DNA of 64,000 bases. Source: Hyphomicrobiales bacterium (GTDB lineage: Bacteria; Pseudomonadota; Alphaproteobacteria; Rhizobiales; HXMU1428-3). The DNA lies in the NCBI GenBank assembly GCA_021775425.1, contig JAJFHX010000036.1, positions 1 through 64,000 of the forward strand. Direction: 5' to 3'. The notes under the pieces are model-generated. The model made no database searches and was not told where the DNA came from. It saw only the letters and a program-made list of their open reading frames with translations. Both the position numbers and the translations under genes were made by a program. This document shows, piece by piece, positions 60,699 to 64,000 of the stretch. How positions within the stretch are numbered: position 1 is the stretch's first letter; every line of letters starts with the position of its first letter.

Positions 60699-60951
60699 GA
60701 TACACCTCCGCACTATTTATTAATTTATAGTTACAGAGGCGCAATTGATGTGCCGCAGAGGGTCAGTTTCTATCGTGAATACTTATTAACCTTAACATTC
60801 GTCAATCTTTACGAAGAAAAGCACTCGTGAATACTGTGGCATGAGCATTGCTTCTCACTGACCAACAAAGACGAATTGCGGCGAACTGCATGCGCGAACT
60901 TATTTTGAATTTCCGCGCAAGTTCGTTAGAATTTTAAGGCACTGAGAAAAC
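60699..60951. promoter_or_regulatory. divergent promoter region kamA / Pls-like gene, with repeats
   Basis: 253 bases between the two start codons. GCGAACT occurs twice in the same direction (60881-60887 and 60894-60900), 13 bases apart. CGAACTT (60895-60901) is also mirrored by AAGTTCG (60919-60925). This could be a shared operator, close to the synthetase start. No ORF is present. Confidence 0.45.
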
Positions 60952-63900
60952 ATGTTTCGACAAAAAAATATCACACCCGCTACCAGTGAACGGTGCGGCG
61001 AAGGGCAAAACCTTCTTTCGAAAAACAGTGCCGAGAGAACTTCACCTAAACAATCAGCACTTTATGCTGCCTTGCCAGCGGCACAGCGTTCCACACTAAG
61101 TGAACGACTGGAAGCTCTGGAATGGCATCATCATCAGGAAAAAGCAGGCCGCACTCAATCAGATCTTACCCCAACGTGCCTACATGAAATATTTGAACAA
61201 AGTGCCGCAAAAACACCGCTGAAAATTGCTCTGGAGTGCGCAGAACGCCGCTGGAGCTATGCAGAAGTAGATGCTGTAGCAAATCGCCTGGCTCGGTTTA
61301 TAAGGCAAAAAGGCGTCATCAAAGATACTTTCGTTGGCCTCACACTTACCCGTTCAGAATGGCCGATCATTTCTATTCTCGCAATCCTCAAGGCCGGGGC
61401 AGCCTATGTCCCGCTAGAGCCCTCCATGCCGACGGATCGGAAAAGATACATCGCCGAAGAAGTCGGCTTTAAACTGATCCTGACAGACAGCGAAAATCTG
61501 GAATCTGTCCGGCAGTACACCAGTGGCGACATCGCCGTACTGGAGGAGTTTGAGAGCAATAAATTTACATATGAAACGAAGTCGCTACCACAGGATCACC
61601 TTTCAGCAGCGCCCAATTCAGTTTGCTACACACTGTTCACATCCGGTACAACCGGCCGCCCGAAAGGTGTCGTAACAGAACACAGAAATACCGTCCATTT
61701 TGTAAATGCCTTTAACAAAGTCTGCACAACCAACGGGAATGACAGAATTTTTCAGGGCTTTTCACTAGGTTTTGATGGCTCAGTTGAAGAAATGTGGATG
61801 GCATTTTCAAACGGAGCAACTCTGGTTTGCGGCGAACAATACACGCCGCAATTTGGCGCTGAGCTCGGCACATTTCTGGATCAGCAAAAAATCAGCTTTT
61901 TCTCAACCGTTCCAACATTGCTTTCAACCCTGCCGAATGATTTACCGCATATCCGTCAGTTGGTTGTTAGCGGTGAAGCCTGCCCGCCTGATCTGGTAAA
62001 CAGATGGGCGACAGAAGACCGGGATATGTTAAATGTCTATGGGCCAACTGAAGCCACAGTCAACACAACCGCCGGTAAATTGCAAAAAGGTAAAGACGTG
62101 ACCATCGGTCGCCCCTTGCCCGGATATGATCTTTACATTTTGGATGAGAAGTTAGCCCCAGTTGCAAAAGGTGAAAAGGGAGAACTATATATCGCCGGTT
62201 CCGGTATTTCTCGCGGTTATTTAAACCAGCAGGATTTAACTAGAAAAACTTATATCACCTGGCACAATCAGGAACTGAGCAATGCGAATGCCGCCACACC
62301 TGAACCCGGCACCCGGCTTTATAAAACCGGTGATCTGGTGAGGTGGAATGAAGAGCAGGAGCTTGAATTTTTCGGCCGTATAGACAGCCAGATCAAACTG
62401 CGCGGCTTTCGTATTGAATTGTCAGAGATCGAAGCCGTTTTACTTGAACATGAAAACATCACAGCAGCAGCTGTGAAGCTCTGTGAAGTCAATCAGTTGC
62501 AGCATTTGGCAGCCTATGTGCTGGTCAAAGATAAAACGATGAATATAGATCGCACAGACCTCCTTGCAATGATGCGCGATAAATTACCGGCTTATATGAT
62601 CCCGTCTTTCTTAGATGTGCTGGATACATTTCCAAGAGTGGCAAGCGGTAAAGTCAACATGTCACTGTTGCCAGAACCTGCGCAGCATCTTGTCAGTGAA
62701 AAACCAGCAGCCGATCAAGAGTTCACAGAACCTGAAAATGAATATGAAGCCGCCATTGCCAGCATTTGGGCCGGGCAGTTTGGTGTTGAAAGGGTCGGCC
62801 TTGATCAGAATTATTTCACAGACCTCGGCGGGCACTCACTTCTTGCCGCGCAAATGGTCACCAGCCTTTATAAAAGCCTGAACCTTAGTGTCTCTGTGCG
62901 TGATATTTATAAATTCCCAACAATTGAGAAACTAGCGGCACATTGCGGCGAGCTGGCCGAAGCTGTGTGTAAGACTGAAAACGAAAATGGTGGACGAAAA
63001 AACAGTCCAAAACAAAAATCATTAAAAGCCTGGCCCTGGTCAACGGTCATCCTTCAGATAATCTATTTCCTGATAATCGTTCCTTTGCTAACACTGCCTC
63101 TGGTATTAATCCTGCCATTGGCGATTGAGACCATGCAAAGCCAGTCGACCCCGGTCATCCTGTTGGTCTTGAGTTTCGCACTTGCCGGCGGCACATGGGC
63201 CGCCTTGCTGATTATGGCCATCGCTGCAAAATGGCTTTTAATCGGCAGATATAAGCCCGGTCGATATCCTCTATGGGGCAGTTTTTATATCAGGTGGTGG
63301 ATAGCCTCACGCCTGCAATATCTGAGCTTTATTTCAGCATTTAATGGCACACCCTTTATGTCGTTAATTCTTCGTGCCATGGGGGCAAAGGTTGGCCATC
63401 ATTGCTGGCTTAACCCAAGTGTGATCTATGCCTGGGATTGTATCACGATTGGTGATCATGTCAGCATCGGCAAAGACACCCAGATGCCTTGCCTCAGAGT
63501 AGAAGACGGACACATGATCGTCGGCAGCCTTACAATCGGTGACAGATGTTTTGTCGGTAATCATTCATCACTTGGTTTAAACGCTGAAATGGAAGATGAC
63601 GCGCGACTGGACGATCAGTCTCTATTGCCGGATGATTTTAAAGCCACGAAAGCCTGCCAATATAGAGGGTCTCCACCTGAAAAAAGTCAGGTACCTGCGC
63701 CAGATGGCGAGATGCTCGTGCCGGGGCATTTCAAACTGGCCCTGTTTGGCTTCCTGCAAACCATCTCCGCAACAATCGTCACTGCCGTGACCCTCGCCCC
63801 TCTGGCACTGGCGACCTGGTTTGTCTCAATTCTGGTGCTGCATTATTCAGCCATGATATCGATCACGGCTTTTGTCATTTCAGTACCGCTGACACTATTC

Positions 63901-64000
63901 ATTTTCACATTCTGGTCAGCTCTGTGTAAAAAACTAGTCCACCCAAACCCGAAACCCGGTGTTTACCAGCTCTATTCGATGGAATATCTGCGCCACTGGC
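60952..64000 (+). CDS. Pls/PosA-type non-ribosomal peptide synthetase (partial, runs off the window)
   Basis: The first 1016 residues are visible. An adenylation domain (about 80-590) has SGTTGRPKG, YGPTE, KTGDLVRW and KLRGFRIE-type motifs. A thiolation domain has phosphopantetheine Ser in DLGGHSLLAAQ (about S629). The membrane part begins near 694, with several helices and a left-handed beta-helix-like segment (ITIGDHVSIGKD, LTIGDRCFVGNHSSLG). This order is that of epsilon-poly-lysine synthetase (Pls) and PosA, which polymerise a cationic amino acid across the membrane. The hand-aligned pocket code begins D-G-E-S; lysine pockets such as that of bacitracin synthetase have D-A-E-S. With kamA opposite, beta-lysine is a plausible substrate. 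No release domain is visible so far. Confidence 0.88.
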   Translation, partial: MFRQKNITPATSERCGEGQNLLSKNSAERTSPKQSALYAALPAAQRSTLSERLEALEWHHHQEKAGRTQSDLTPTCLHEIFEQSAAKTPLKIALECAERRWSYAEVDAVANRLARFIRQKGVIKDTFVGLTLTRSEWPIISILAILKAGAAYVPLEPSMPTDRKRYIAEEVGFKLILTDSENLESVRQYTSGDIAVLEEFESNKFTYETKSLPQDHLSAAPNSVCYTLFTSGTTGRPKGVVTEHRNTVHFVNAFNKVCTTNGNDRIFQGFSLGFDGSVEEMWMAFSNGATLVCGEQYTPQFGAELGTFLDQQKISFFSTVPTLLSTLPNDLPHIRQLVVSGEACPPDLVNRWATEDRDMLNVYGPTEATVNTTAGKLQKGKDVTIGRPLPGYDLYILDEKLAPVAKGEKGELYIAGSGISRGYLNQQDLTRKTYITWHNQELSNANAATPEPGTRLYKTGDLVRWNEEQELEFFGRIDSQIKLRGFRIELSEIEAVLLEHENITAAAVKLCEVNQLQHLAAYVLVKDKTMNIDRTDLLAMMRDKLPAYMIPSFLDVLDTFPRVASGKVNMSLLPEPAQHLVSEKPAADQEFTEPENEYEAAIASIWAGQFGVERVGLDQNYFTDLGGHSLLAAQMVTSLYKSLNLSVSVRDIYKFPTIEKLAAHCGELAEAVCKTENENGGRKNSPKQKSLKAWPWSTVILQIIYFLIIVPLLTLPLVLILPLAIETMQSQSTPVILLVLSFALAGGTWAALLIMAIAAKWLLIGRYKPGRYPLWGSFYIRWWIASRLQYLSFISAFNGTPFMSLILRAMGAKVGHHCWLNPSVIYAWDCITIGDHVSIGKDTQMPCLRVEDGHMIVGSLTIGDRCFVGNHSSLGLNAEMEDDARLDDQSLLPDDFKATKACQYRGSPPEKSQVPAPDGEMLVPGHFKLALFGFLQTISATIVTAVTLAPLALATWFVSILVLHYSAMISITAFVISVPLTLFIFTFWSALCKKLVHPNPKPGVYQLYSMEYLRHW

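Overview
The window looks like chromosomal DNA of a free-living, motile, probably marine alphaproteobacterium. GC content is moderate (mid-40s % by eye) and coding density is high. Pointers are a TAT-exported PhoX phosphatase, a TctCBA carboxylate transporter, a BcsS-like protein, three chemoreceptors, and a giant secreted haem peroxidase/RTX protein of the MopA kind known from Mn(II)-oxidising alphaproteobacteria. No rRNA, tRNA, CRISPR array, transposase or integrase was seen. No genus is claimed.

Layout. 0-10 kb: a 38-residue lysine-rich protein, a chemoreceptor (-), cystathionine beta-lyase (-), PhoX (-) with a Pho box, an exported Lys/His-rich protein, a second chemoreceptor, a small membrane protein and a glutathione S-transferase. 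10-16 kb: a translationally coupled operon for a complex II-type dehydrogenase (Fe-S subunit, two membrane anchors, flavoprotein lacking the FAD-linking His) and a two-subunit class I fumarase/tartrate-dehydratase-type hydro-lyase, followed by a cytoplasmic sulfite oxidase-type molybdoenzyme. 16-30 kb: a catabolic island with enolase-superfamily enzyme, TauE/SafE exporter and LysR on minus, and divergently TctC-TctB-TctA, a GabD-like dehydrogenase, a TPP enzyme, a beta-propeller (GH43-like) protein and an L-2-hydroxyglutarate oxidase-like flavoprotein; then a LysR gene divergent from mmsA. These genes together suggest import of an organic acid and its conversion through semialdehydes to succinate or acyl-CoA; the substrate cannot be read from sequence.

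30-36 kb: peroxiredoxin-like protein, DUF423 protein, a CHASE hybrid histidine kinase divergent from a NarL-type response regulator, and a HlyC-type lysine acyltransferase. 36-54 kb: the most striking locus. A 3901-residue protein carries three animal-type haem peroxidase modules (modules 2 and 3 are a recent 2142-bp-period tandem duplication) and several RTX blocks. It is followed by a type I secretion ATPase, a second RTX protein with an N-terminal membrane helix, a HlyD-type adaptor and a di-haem cytochrome c peroxidase/MauG. Three GTACAGG repeats lie upstream. This is a plausible secreted Mn(II)/halide/superoxide peroxidase system with possible lysine acylation.

54-64 kb: a chemoreceptor split by a one-base frameshift, a BcsS-like outer-membrane protein, small proteins, an exported VOC-fold protein, an exported dienelactone-hydrolase-like protein, and a divergent pair: lysine 2,3-aminomutase (-) and a Pls/PosA-type non-ribosomal peptide synthetase (+, cut by the window end). 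The pair suggests a beta-lysine-containing homopolymer or conjugate. Several start codons were moved from the longest ORF to positions with a clear Shine-Dalgarno sequence; these are noted per gene.
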